A DNA stretch of 64,000 nt from Hoplostethus atlanticus (GCA_034670405.1 JAXDDX010000051.1:835501-899500), one strand, 5' to 3'. Shown: positions 48,146 to 58,251, counted from the first letter of the stretch. The notes: a model not told the origin generated them from the sequence alone. Translations and numbers: made by a program.

Positions 48146-50034
48146 GAAATCAGGTTCATTGAATCTGCACTTCTCCCCAGTGCAGCATTCCTTGCTCTCG
48201 CTCTCACGTCCATGCCACAGTGGCTCACACAAGCCTGTGTCTCTTAGCATGCCAGCGTGTAACGCAGTCCTGCCTGAGCCAATTAAATATGAATGGGCAC
48301 TCATCTCCTTATACACAACAACAATACAATATTTAGCACATCATCATCGGTGTCAGGAGTACTCTCCTTTTTCCTTCCATCTCACATTGAGAGCCTTGAA
48401 GAGCAATTAGGACCCTTTTTCAGGAAGAAGAGAAGCGAGTGGGACTTTAAAGAGCCATGTTTTAGGAGCAGTGATCCTCTAGATCAAAGAGTATGCCTCT
48501 TGTAGCCTCTTATGAATCCTTTTTGGGCTTTGTGTCTTGTCAATAAAAAAAAAAGTAGGCCAAGTGTGGCAGCTGTAAGTGACTATGTTCCAGCATATGT
48601 GAGAGCATAGTCCATAATAGTTGAATACGGTGTACAGGAGAAGTTTTTTACTGCATGCTTGCTGAACTACTGCTGCACCTTTGCTCTCTCCCCAAGAGGA
48701 ATTCATTGGAAAAAAAGAAATGCTCTATTTTCAGGCGTCGAAATCACCTGGGACCTAGTTGGTTAAGAGACACTGGAATTTTGTTTTACAATATACTATT
48801 TTGGTTCCACCGTCTAAAAATTTAAGAAAGAATTGTCTGCAGCACTAAATAAGGATAGATAAAACATAAATACACAATGGTCACTACAATGACTAACACT
48901 GTACAGTAGGTTCTCCGTGTCACGCAGCTGGATGTTATGAGATTTGACCTCATGGTGTTGGTCACATAACAACATGACTGGTACGTCTTGTTGGAGTGTC
49001 GCAGTGGCACCACAGACCTGGAGGTGGGTGACCTTTAAACCAAAACGAGGAGGCGTCTTCATAAGGGCTCTGACAGGAACAGGTGAATGGAAGTGACGGG
49101 CTTATATATATGTCACAAGGGGAAGAAAGTCAGGGGGGAACACGTATTATGGTCAAACCCAATTTTTTTTTTGACTAAGTGGATGTGGGGCATGGAGTCT
49201 GAAGGAAATATTACACCGGTGAGAAGAAGCCTATTATTTTCATGTCTGAAGCAAAAAGATAGGAGTATACATAACAGAAAGAAACACTCAGGGAGAGGGG
49301 GATTGGGGGGGGGGGGGTGCATGAGTGGCACAAAAAGACAAACCTGGGTAAAAACAGAGCAACCTAAACAGAGACAGGCAGATAAGATAAACATGGAGAG
49401 AAAGGTGAGACAGAGAGAAAGTGAGAGACATCAACACAGAGCGAGGTCACGACTCAGAGAGCAACAGTGAGACAGTGAACATGGCTAAGTGCATACGGTG
49501 TCAGAAAGCATGAGCATCTGGGTTGTCATAAGAAATGGGCATTCCGTGTACTCCCCTCGGTCGCCATGTGGAGATTGAGACTGTTGACCTCCCTGTCAGC
49601 TCCTGGGCTCCCATCCATCACCCTGGGGACACTCATCCATCACAACATCAGACGGCCCCACCTACAGTACTCAGGTGAGGACAGACTCCAACCATTGAGA
49701 CAATTGGTTGCTCAGCCTTAGCCCTGCGCTCTCGTTAAAGGATGAGACCTGTTTTTTTATTCATGTGAAACTTAGTTGGTTCTTTGGCCTCTGAACAGCC
49801 TAAGGACTGAAATGTGTCTTTTGCTTCTCTATTAATAGCTGCACAACAGTGTCGTCGTTAAATGAAGGTAGATTAAAGGTGATTTGAACAAGAATTAAGA
49901 AACATCTCCCCGTTGCCTCTATCTACGCCCATGAATTTCTATTTGGGGGAACCAAAAAGTGCATTCCAGTTTCACTTTGTTCTTCAAACTACTCCAGGGC
50001 TAAAGAATCCTCAGGGTCATGAACAAAAGCAGTT

Positions 50035-50415
50035 CACCATTTAATTATGAAGTTTGAGCTTAGTGTAAATTCAATGAGGAAGACTACCTGGCTCGTATTT
50101 ACTTTATTGCTACTCCAGGTATTCTCACAGCAATCGGCCTCAACTGCTACATCCCTATATATACGGATACCTGCCCCATCCGTGTCTCATTTCAGGCTCC
50201 CCACCACCACCACCACTGCCGGTAGGTCGTCAGCTCCCGTTGGTCATCAGTGGATCCATTCTGCCCAATGGAAGAGCAGTCTACAGGGGGGAGTTTCACA
50301 GGGTTCTCCTTTAACCCATGATCATTGATTTCAACTGGAGCCGCCGCCAATGCTCGCCTGATTCATGATCCATTAAAGCTTGCATTCAAACTTACAAATC
50401 TAGCCTCTCCTGATT
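50035..50415 (+). repeat. unclassified interspersed repeat, copy 2
   Basis: The shorter second copy of the repeat at 47690, in the same orientation. Its open frame (MRKTTWLVFTLLLLQV...) superficially resembles a signal peptide, but the frame is not kept in the sister copy, so it is not a gene. Confidence 0.5.
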
Positions 50416-50677
50416 TGAACTATCATCATCTAATGCCTGACTGACTTTTTCTGACAGAGTAGTCTTTCCAACAGAAAATAGACTTTGGACAAATGGACAA
50501 ACTCCACCCCCTCCAACCAGCTTGATTAAACGTGACATCAGTGGAGTTTTGGTTTTCCCTTTGCCCTAGAAGCAGTCAGATGTGACAGATTGGAGATACA
50601 GACAGTTCATGTCATGTATCAGTTGAGGTATGTGCGCATGTGTGTGTGTGTGTGTCTGACATGTGTCTCTCCCTTAC

Positions 50678-50820
50678 CTTTCTCCGGACTTGTGATCTGG
50701 GTCTCAGCACCTCCTTCTCCACCTCCACATCTGATCCTCCATCTGGTGGAACGTCTTCCGGATGGCTTCTCTCATCTTCATTATCTCCTGGCACATCTGA
50801 TTCACCTCCTATTCTTTAAT
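50678..50820 (-). pseudogene. cfap58: cfap58 relic exon, EEEVHQM...EDQKAEVE segment
   Basis: It reads IKE, a TAG at 50809-50811 where the family has glutamate, then EVNQMCQEIMKMREAIRK and TFHQMEDQ, and after a frameshift DVEVEKEVLRPRSQVRRK. It matches CFAP58 KEEEVHQMRLDIGKLNKIRE and HHTEDQKAEVEQHKE. Both splice sites are intact: acceptor cctttgtcag and donor AAAG before GTAAGG. Confidence 0.86.
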
Positions 50821-51408
50821 CTGACAAAGGGGGGGGGGTGTCAAGGGAAGCATTAAAGAGGAGGAGAGCGAGGGGAGAGAACACCTCCACACACACCTTT
50901 CTCAAGAGGATTTGCTGGAAGACACGTGTTTCAAAGTGTTTTGGGTAAAAATAGTATTTTTTCTTTCTGTGTTTTGCCACCCTCCCTCCCTTCTTCCCCC
51001 ATCTCTCTCTCTCTCTCTGTGTCTGAAATTACTATATCCACTATACAGGAAATGACAGCAAATCTGCAAGAGCATGAAATCAGGATGCATATCATGTGTC
51101 AGCACAACAAAAGCAGGCTGTGTTGGGATACTCCCCTGGTTGGCCAAAAGACATTGGGATTCTTGGTTATATGATTTTTCAACGGTTGATGCATCTGAAT
51201 TAAATGTAAAAGGTTAATAGGATTTTTTTCTTGTACAGTTCACTTCAAAAGACGAGAGATGATGCCCCTGTCTCCCGGTAGTGAAATACAAGTGTTCCAA
51301 CAGATGTACTTGTTTCCTTCTTGTTCCAGTACAAGATGAACTGTGTCTAAGCACTGCCCCCTTGTGGTTGCATATGACAGGATCCGTCTCCTATGACAAG
51401 GAGTTATA

Positions 51409-51821
51409 TACGGCCACGTTATTAGGTACACCTATCTAGTACCGGGTAGGAGCCACTTTTTTGGACCCACAAACAGCCTGAATTCTTCACGGCATGGATT
51501 CAACAAGAGCTGTTATTTGAGTATTTGTGGCCTTTCTGTTAGCTTGAACAAGTCTGCCCATTCTCCTCTGGCCTCTCTCATTGACAAGGTGTTTTTAGCC
51601 ACAGGATGTTTTTTGTTTACGGCACCATTCTCTGTAAACTCTGTAAAGTGCGTGAAAATCCCAGGAGGCCAGCTGTTTCTGAGATCTGGCACCAACAATC
51701 GTGCCACGTTAAAAGTCGCTTAGATCACGCATCACCATGTCTGCAAGCTTTATATACTGAGTTTGGAGGAGCAGGCTATTTGCATTAACGAGCAGGAGTG
51801 CCCCATAAAGCTGGTGAGTGT
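51409..51821. mobile_element. Tc1/mariner-derived MITE, copy 2
   Basis: It starts CGGCCACGTTATTAGGTACA and ends CCCATAAAGCTGGTGAGTG. It is the inverted-end relative of copy 1 at 14546 and shares its interior (TTCTTCACGGCATGGATTCA, AGCTGTTATTTGAG, CATTCTCCTCTGGCCTC). The central transposase part is absent. It is more diverged at the ends than copy 1. Confidence 0.75.
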
Positions 51822-52636
51822 TTATCCTCTACTGATTTAGACTTGTGATCATTTAAACAAAAAAAAGATCTACATGTTCTTGATCTTGCCATGTCCGTGC
51901 CTAGTCTGAGAATTCCTTGCTACGCTTGGTTTCTATTTAGGAAAACATCTCTACTTCTGAAGGTAAATAAGGGCTTTACGTAAATGAATGCCACATAATT
52001 CATACGATAGCACTTGGGCACGTTTAGCTTGATGTGAGTGTAAGATCTATGGGGAGGGATGGAGTACAGCCAAGTTCCCCCTGAGCATGAATCATACTTT
52101 AAAGAGCAAAAGTTTTCATGCCCATCATACATGATATTATAGTGCAGGATGTGTATTCAGTAAAGACTCAAATGCCAACCCTTTTCTCCTCATCATGCTG
52201 TTTCTGTGCACACAGCGTTGCCTCAGGCTCGAGGAGGCTTTTTGATGGAGGTGAGTTGAGGAGTTTTTCCCCGAAGAGGAATAACATTAGAAACCCCTTC
52301 CACCTTTCAAAAAAAGGTCAAATATCATTCAATTCCTACCCACCTGGCTCCCAGGACTCCTTATTATGCAACGTTCTTACACCTAGCAATTCTGTGTCTC
52401 TCCAGTGGGCAACACTTTGAGATTAGGGAGCTATGTATGTCTTTCCTCTGTGGAATGTGAACTTACTGTTAGCTCTGTAACTCGATCTCTCTCTCTCTCT
52501 CGTTCTGTCTTTTTCTCTCTTAATCGCCCTCTCTCATACCGACACATCTATAAACATGCACAGGTACACACCAACACATTCTAAACATACACAAACATTA
52601 AACCTTGTTGTGTGTGTACCTTGTGTTGGCGTGTAC

Positions 52637-52795
52637 CTTCAGGTGATTTGCCTTCTGCTGATTTTTCCAGGGAAAGCTCTTCACTGGCCAATGAGAGCTG
52701 CTTGCTTGGTGTTCCTCACTCGCACTGCCACTATTCAGCTCTGTTTGTTCTGACAGTCTTTCAAGATCAGTCAAAGCCAGGGCAAGGTTGGGGGG
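52637..52795 (-). pseudogene. cfap58: cfap58 relic exon, RNAKLQQ...NQQKALELK segment
   Basis: Pieces in shifting frames read ALTDLERL, RVRNTK, KQLSLASEELSLE and NQQKANHLK, matching CFAP58 AAKELEQF, MRNAKLQ, EQHSLVCEQLSQE and NQQKALELK. At least two frameshifts are present. The donor (CTGAAG before GTACAC) is fair. No AG acceptor is left at the expected 5' edge, so the right-hand boundary is approximate. Confidence 0.78.
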
Positions 52796-53408
52796 TGGGG
52801 AAAACGCCATGGGACGAAATGCTTTTAATATCATATCATTTCTAAACTCCCAACAGTAGAGCATGAACTGTTTGAATGGTATTTGGGTGCAGGACTGTTC
52901 AACATTTTTAACAGCTATCCCAGCAGTGGCTATTTGCAAAATGTCACGAAACACTTCAAGCTATGGCAAACCACAAATGTCAGAAAAAAAACAAACATCT
53001 TAGGCAATCTGACTGGTATTTATACCGGGCAAGCCATGGCAGTAACAACTAAGCATTCATCACCATCCAAGCTAGCAGCACAGTCGATTGGCATGATGGG
53101 TAAACTTGGCACTGCTGACACTACAGCCATGTGCACATACTGGAAGAAGCAATGGGTGGATGAGGAGATAATAGGAGTAGACTGGTGGAAAGGGAAAACA
53201 GTGGGAGGGTGTGTGTGTGTGTGTGTGTGTGTGTTTGGCAAAGATCAGGCACCAGGCTTTCCCTCTGTGTAATGCCTCACTTAGTCTGTACATGGTGCAC
53301 TGACAGTCTCTGTGTGTGTAAATCTGCGTCCATGTCATTGTGTGTGTGTGTGTGTATGTGTGTGTGTGTGCGTGTGCCTGTGTCCCCTTGGCCCTGTCCA
53401 TTGTTAAC

Positions 53409-53585
53409 CTTGAGCGCCTTCAGCTGCTGCTCCAGTCGCTGCTGTTCCTCTTTAGCCCTTTGGCCCTGCAGGGTCAGGGTTTTGATGTTCTCCATCCTGG
53501 CCTCCATGTCGGTGCAGCTGCTTCACCCCCTTCTCCAGCTTCTCCAGGAGATCTCGTTCTGAAGGACCTGGAGTTCCTGCTGGAG
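53409..53585 (-). pseudogene. cfap58: cfap58 relic exon, KLEKELKQ...LEQQLK segment
   Basis: Three frames are needed: LQQELQVLQNEIS, then LEKLEKGVKQL, then TDMEARMENIKTL and AKEEQQRLEQQLKALK. They match CFAP58 FQQEIQQRQNEAS, KLEKELKQIQADMDSRQTEI and KEELQKLEQQLKEQK. The second change looks like the loss of one base near CAGCTGCACCGAC; the first looks like a deletion. The acceptor (aaatacag) is good and the donor (GTTAAC) is weak. Confidence 0.87.
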
Positions 53586-54058
53586 CTGTATTTGGAAACA
53601 CCAGACAGCAAAAGGTTGGCAAAACGCCCAGAGTTGGTGTAGCCGTTGCGCCCCCACTTCTGGAGCTGTATACGCCACTGATGGCCGATAGAATTCTGCC
53701 AGGACTTTCTACCTTTTTTCACTGTACTCTCTCCAAAGGAAAGTATGCTTTATCTATGCCTGTGTTTAGCAGTCACTCATGTACAAGGTAACATTTCCCT
53801 TATTGATTTCCAGAAAGCGAGTGTCTCTATCTTCTAGCTACATCTTTTACAGGGTGTAAAAGCAAAGCAAAATGTAGTTGGAAAATCTTCTAAAAAAATG
53901 TCTAATTCTCTACATGTCTAATATGCCATAACACAATCTGGCATACAGTTGTCAGGGTTATGGCAAGCTTGCCAAAATTAAAAGGTTCATGAGACGCTCT
54001 GCCTACAGCTAAGGGAAGAGCCTTGGGTCATAGACACTCCTTCAGTCTCTACCACATT

Positions 54059-54061
<3 letters not shown>

Positions 54062-54119
<58 letters not shown>
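54062..54119. repeat. (CT)n microsatellite abutting relic exon
   Basis: About 29 CT units directly touching the coding match of the relic exon at 54120-54223. Read on the minus strand it extends the frame as Arg-Glu repeats. Confidence 0.97.
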
Positions 54120-54121
<2 letters not shown>

Positions 54122-54223
54122 GACTCCTGCTGAGTCCTGCTAAGTTCTCTCTCAGCCTCCACCAGTGTAAGCAGCTGATCCTTCCCCTTGGTCAGCCTGG
54201 ACGTCTTAAGTATATCATTTACA
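54120..54223 (-). pseudogene. cfap58: cfap58 relic exon invaded by (GA)n
   Basis: It reads VNDILKTSRLTKGKDQLL then TLVEAERELSRTQQES, matching CFAP58 around DLLRFKEEVTKERDQLL. It has a good acceptor (tttttcag). The coding match then runs without a break into a (GA)n tract (54062-54119 on the plus strand as CT), and neither the expected continuation (QETERSKEEAEHAISQ) nor a donor can be seen. Either the repeat grew inside the exon or a deletion joined the exon to it. Confidence 0.8.
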
Positions 54224-54360
54224 CTGAAAAATACATCACAGTTGATCCCTTTACTTCTATATTAAGTGCAGAAGAGCGATGGAAAATATGATTAAATGCC
54301 GGCTTAAGCTTTAAGTGATGCAGCTATCTTTGTAGAGGACAGAAGGCAACAATGACTCAC

Positions 54361-54478
54361 CTGTGCTCTTGGCCCATGGACAAGCCAGACAGTTAGGTTT
54401 GCGATTCAGAATGGTCTTTTTACTCTTTACATCTTTATCAGGAGCTGCATCACCCATTTCCCAAGCCTTTTCTAGCTT
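54361..54478 (-). pseudogene. cfap58: cfap58 relic exon, KAW...LSMGQE segment
   Basis: The frame gives KLEKAWEMGDAAPDKDVKSK then KTILNRKP, matching the CFAP58 segment EIEKAWKMVDSAYDKE. About ten codons (the NLTKLVEQG part) are missing with a frame change, after which LSGLSMGQEH can be read in another frame, as in the human GSGLSMDQH. It has a strong donor, CACAG before GTGAGT, and a pyrimidine-rich acceptor. Confidence 0.87.
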
Positions 54479-54716
54479 CTAAGTGTAGAGGAGAGGGAGA
54501 TTTGAACAAAGTATTTGATGGCAGAGTGAAAGCTAGGAGCACAAACATCACCTAATGGCACCAAAAACACCATATCTCTGTACCAAACACCAAGTAAATG
54601 GCATAACTTTGTGTTTCTACCCCTTTATCACAAAAACACAATCATGAAGTGTAATATCACCCTCATCTTCCAGCTTTGTAAATATGCATAGCCTCTAATG
54701 TTCTGGATACATATAC

Positions 54717-54965
54717 TTTCTTCAGATAAAGATTTTTTGTCAGATGGTCCCGGGACAGCTTCAGTACAGTAGCAGCTTTGGTGAAGTTGGACACTATCTC
54801 TGCATTCAGCTGACAGTATTTGGACATCCTCTCACTCTTGTGGGACTTCCTCAGTGCATTGGTGAGATTCTCTTATCCCACACAGAAATTGTCCATGCTC
54901 TTTGAGGACCACGCGGAATTCCTTCCCTAAAAACTCAAAAGTATCCTTTTCCTCCTTCCTGGTTC
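54717..54965 (-). pseudogene. cfap58: cfap58 relic exon, N-terminal region
   Basis: It reads KEEKDTFEFLGKEFRVVL, then after a small deletion and frame change SMDNF, then NALRKSHKSERMSKY and CQLNAEIVSNFTKAATVLKL. This matches roughly residues 10-100 of CFAP58 (human words: FEEMERDFQGVL, SLEKF, LNAEIV, ATALKLS). An in-frame TAA at 54873-54875 stands where the family has tyrosine. The acceptor (tttccag before 54965) and donor (GTATAT) look intact. The first coding exon with the ATG was not found upstream. Confidence 0.88.
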
Positions 54966-55618
54966 CTGGAAATTCAGAAATAGGTCACTGTCACTGAAAA
55001 TGTGCCAAGACTGAGAGACTGTGAGTAGCATAAACTAAATCATACAAGACTTCCTATCCTGATGAAAGTGAAAAGTGATCTAAAAATATGGTCTGAGAGA
55101 ACCTGAAATTATTTACACCTCAACTTATTGTGCTATTATTATAGGGTTGTAGCTGGTGCGTGGGCCTGTGTGACTCAGTCGCTCAACAGACTATGCAGTC
55201 AAATGGCATGTATGCATGCATGCCTGGAAGGTTTAAAGTTTCCTTTCAATGGTTTGCCATTCTTTTTTGCTCATTGCTTGAGGCTAATTCTAACACAGCA
55301 GAAGAGGGACTAAGTTAGCAGACAAAACTACCAGAGCAGTTCCAACGTGGTCTGGTCTGACGTCAAATTTGCCCGAAACATCAGCAATAATGTTCAACTT
55401 TAATATTAACGATAACTAGGTTGGCAAAATTGTGTTTAGTAGGCTAAAACTTTTATGAGACAAAAACTCTTGGATCTACGTCCATTATCGTTCTCTAGGT
55501 CAAATCATTCAGTTGGACAATGTGTGTCTCGGTATAAGTAAGTGAGCGCTGTTTTTCGGCGAGGTAACACTGAAACTCTTATCTTTCAAAACATTGCTGG
55601 TTACGAAGACGAAGACTG

Positions 55619-55630
55619 TTCTCGCGAGAA
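55619..55630. promoter_or_regulatory. TCTCGCGAGA-class promoter palindrome
   Basis: The 12-base perfect palindrome TTCTCGCGAGAA contains the TCTCGCGAGA core-promoter motif known from many vertebrate TATA-less and divergent promoters. It lies about 650 bases upstream of the first surviving cfap58 relic exon and 1.25 kb upstream of the neurl1 ATG. Motif identity is direct; function is inferred. Confidence 0.5.
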
Positions 55631-55667
55631 GTCTGTCCTGATGGAATCCTCAAACTGACGTTGCATT

Positions 55668-55797
55668 CAGTGGTTCCCAATGTGGGCTCCACGGACAATC
55701 GCGGTTCCTTTACAGGGTCCCAGGGGATCCCCCAAAAAATGAATAATCATTTCATTTCATTTTTTTTATTCCCGAAATTAGCCCATATATGTAACAA
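55668..55797. mobile_element. hAT-like MITE end (CAGTGGTTCCCAA)
   Basis: Begins CAGTGGTTCCCAATGTGGG with GGGTCCCAGGGGATCCCCC inside, the usual start of a fish hAT-type non-autonomous element. The right terminus was not found. Confidence 0.55.
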
Positions 55798-55806
55798 TGA
55801 CTAGTC

Positions 55807-55974
55807 CAGCGGTTCCCAACTCCCGTTCTCGAGACCCAGACTGCTGTTTTTCTATCCTACCAGACGGTTAATTGCATTCACCTGGCGTCCCAGGTCTAAA
55901 CCAATCCCTGCGGGACGGCTACAGTTAAAACCAGCAGTACTTTGAGTCCTGAAGACCAGAGTTGAGAACCACTG
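55807..55974. mobile_element. hAT-like MITE with complete ends
   Basis: The left end CAGCGGTTCCCAACTC and the right end GAGTTGAGAACCACTG are inverted copies of the CAGNGGTTCTCAACTC type. The 168-base element has no coding capacity and sits in the shared neurl1/cfap58 upstream interval. Confidence 0.75.
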
Positions 55975-56877
55975 GGATACTCTGAACGTTACCCCACTGG
56001 TGGTCTAATGTGGGTCAAAGAAGCGGTCCTTCTTTAAGAACCTTCTGACCTAACCGTTATGATAAATAATGCGACTGTGCATCGATAGATATGTAGTTAA
56101 TGCCGTTAAAAAGTAAGTCCAAAGTGTTATCCGGCTACTTTTGTTTGGCTGTTTTTGTTGCTTTACACTAGATGGCAGCTCTACACAGTTCATGGACCCA
56201 CGATAAAGCTCTCAATATGCATTTGTTTGTTTGTTTCAACACACTGCACATGATCAGTTTAGTCGAACTAAACGCAGGCCAGGGTAGGAAAAACCTAAAT
56301 GAAGTTTTACATAGCTGTAGCCTACTTCTGGGTCTATTTTATTTTTTATAGCCTATAACCTTCATTAGACTGGGCGTTGAGAGGGAAATGATACAAACTG
56401 TAATTGTATTTAAAAACACCGCATATCTAGAACCAGCTATTCATCAACCTTTTTTTTGTGAGTGTTGAAACATTTTTGTCTTTGTTCTGGCAATTTAAGA
56501 GCAAAGTAAAAGAATGGTCGCATCTGCTGTTTGTGGATAATTTGAAGCCACAGCTGTGATGAAAAGGACATCTTAATCATGATGTCCGCGCATGAATAGG
56601 CTCCGGCTCCATACAGGACGCGATATCATGTTTTCGTTGCACTCTTTCACAGCGCACCTGTATGCGTGCTGCCTGTTGCCTCTTCGGCTTGTGTAGTTTG
56701 GTGACTTGGGAAAAAAAGAACATCACTTCTGTCTTCGACAAGAAAAAAAATGCTTATGTGTTTACTTCCGAAGAAAGTGGCTTAACGGGATATATCAAGT
56801 GGATAGAGACAATTTCACGCGTTGATACTCGAAGCGCACATCTGGTGGACAAGGTACATTTTCAGCATCTTATTGTC

Positions 56878-56959
56878 ATGGGCAATAATGTGTCAGGCAT
56901 ATCGACGCTGCAAAGAGGACAACAGCACAGGTTTCAGAGACTTCCAAACTCTCAAAAAG
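56878..56959 (+). CDS. neurl1: neurl1 first coding exon (partial gene)
   Basis: NEURL1 is a RING-type E3 ubiquitin ligase with two NHR domains; in the family it acts on Notch ligands and on CPEB3 in neurons. This exon encodes MGNNVSGISTLQRG then QQHRFQRLPNSQK, close to the human start MGNNFSSVSSLQRG and its HPQNLK end. Gly2 in an MGNN context is the N-myristoylation site that carries the protein to membranes. The exon stops after the first base of codon 28 at AAAG before GTCAGT, a good donor; phase 1 with a leading G fits the aspartate codon (D) that follows in the human protein. No other exon is in the window. The frame is open for 72 codons upstream, to an ATG at 56662, but the homologous start and the myristoylation signal argue for 56878. 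Fish may have two neurl1 paralogs, and which one this is cannot be told. Confidence 0.85.
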
Positions 56960-58249
56960 GTCAGTAGCCCCTATACACACGTGGAAAAGTAAACGATTAT
57001 TTTACGCAAATGTTGGCACCGATTTGTGAGCGTGTTGTCTTCAAGTGGTTGGTTTTCAGTGTGTGTTGTAATAATTACGGTATCCTATGGAATACTGTCT
57101 AAGCATTTTGTTCCGAGGAAAGGTTAACTATCTGCAAAAGGCTTTGGACACGTTTGTCACTTTTCATATTGATGATTCCGCTCATCGTCACTTGTGGTGC
57201 TGAAGAACAGCGCCCGTTTCAGGCTGCAGGGCCTTTTGTCCACTTAAAATAGGGTTTAAAGTACGATCGGTGATGTAAATAAAAAGGTGAGTAATCTATG
57301 ACCTGCAGTCTGTGATCATCAAATCGATTATATTTTAAGAAAAACATTTTTGATTTTTCCTCTTAAAACAACAAATCCTCATACAACTTACATCAGTTTG
57401 ATACTTACTCTAAATCTTCATGAAGATTTATCAGCCTTAAAAGTTTGCTAAAGTGAATTGGGTACAATATAGGCCTACATATGACTTTTTTTTAATCAGT
57501 ATTATTTTACAAGTTTTCATGAAGAGTTGTTTTGTTTTGCTGAAGGAACCAGCCCCAGGCACTTGTAGTAGTTATTAGTGAGGTAATGAGGGATGGTGGC
57601 AAAAGGATAGATGTTCAGGACTGGTCCCTTGGAGTGAAACATCATAATCCATGTACTATGAAAGGTAAGGTGCCTGATCATCATCACTGCACCAACATTG
57701 GAAATGTTTACCTTAAAAGCAAACCAGTCATTGTTAATGTTCACAGTCATCAGGTAAAATGTGAGAAACATATTTGAATGCCAATGTTAATTGGGATTGC
57801 TTCACTGCATGCTAAAAATACATTTAAACACAATCCAGAATCCCACAGAGGAGGGGAAATAATGGAGTTGGGCAGGTATATTTGGACAAAGTAAAGCAGC
57901 AAAATCCATTTCAGTACTTCACTCCAAAGTTATACAATACCAAGTTTACTACAGCTGAACTTATTATCCTCACATGCCCCATCCACTCTAAAGCTCTTTC
58001 CAGTACCCTTTGGGCTGAGTTCCATGTGTAATACAACAATGTACAATCAAGTCTGCCCCCACACGCCCCACCCTGATCCAACTGCTACATCTGGATTACA
58101 GAAGGAAAAATGAGCCTGGGTAACAAGTCAAAATGGGGCTCCCATCAGGATAATCGCCATAAGTGCAGAGTTTGCCCTTTCACTTCCAAGTGATGGTCTC
58201 CCTCTATTGCTCTAGTGTTATCAGTATCTCTTTCCCTCTCTTTACTTCC

Positions 58250-58251
<2 letters not shown>

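Larger units (their letters stand above)
44585..50677. other. former cfap58 intron(s), exons missing
   Basis: The segment from about KKQAELDRKAMDELL to DLTQKV of the protein should be encoded here but was not recognised on the minus strand. The stretch is AT-rich, with (GT)n at 47122-47174, a G-run at 49306-49317 and two copies of an unclassified repeat (47690-48145 and 50035-50415). Confidence 0.45.
50821..53408. other. former cfap58 introns around the 52.6 kb relic exon
   Basis: Apart from the relic exon at 52637-52795 and the MITE at 51409-51821, this holds AT-rich sequence, a CT-rich patch at 52486-52500 and (GT)n tracts at 53206-53234 and 53339-53370. No other exon was recognised. Confidence 0.45.
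16813..54965 (-). pseudogene. cfap58: cfap58 (CCDC147) unprocessed pseudogene, 13 exon relics
   Basis: CFAP58 is an all-coiled-coil protein of about 870 residues that works in motile cilia and especially in the sperm flagellum, affecting axoneme and mid-piece organisation. Thirteen relic exons lie in collinear order on the minus strand, from the N-terminal side near 54965 to the C-terminal side near 16813. Family-specific words are readable: LNAEI, LSMGQE, EEQQRLEQQLKALK, NQQKANHLK, KIIAEADAEQIRQKKQLDQ, LIKLEIKRLRHKK, WRKL, ASDPSKDELIQKI, DKELLL, LGPEAAEQLQ and KKKYLSQK. Introns are retained and most boundaries keep GT-AG, so this is not a retrocopy. Twelve of the thirteen pieces are disabled: three clear in-frame stops, at least ten frameshifts, deletions of about ten codons, and a microsatellite running into one exon. 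The parts of the rod expected between 44.6 and 50.7 kb and between 34.2 and 44.5 kb were not found, nor were the start codon and the last exon. The match was made from memory of the human protein, not by a search. Family identity is very likely; whether this is the only copy is unknown. Confidence 0.88.
54966..56877. promoter_or_regulatory. shared 5' interval between cfap58 relic and neurl1
   Basis: The two genes point away from each other across about 1.9 kb, which must hold the neurl1 promoter and 5' UTR and the former cfap58 promoter and first exon. It contains a TTCTCGCGAGAA palindrome at 55619-55630 and two hAT-like MITE pieces (55668-55797 and 55807-55974). No TATA box is obvious near the neurl1 exon. 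The transcription start was not located. Confidence 0.5.

Noticed and set aside
48810-49025. Minus-strand frame around 48.8-49.0 kb as a possible missing cfap58 exon
   Set aside because: Its words (ATATLQQDVPVMLLCDQ) do not match the expected KQAELDRKAMDELLRERD segment.
50047-50328. Plus-strand frame with a signal-peptide-like start (MRKTTWLVFTLLLLQVF)
   Set aside because: It lies inside an interspersed repeat whose sister copy at 47690 does not keep the frame.
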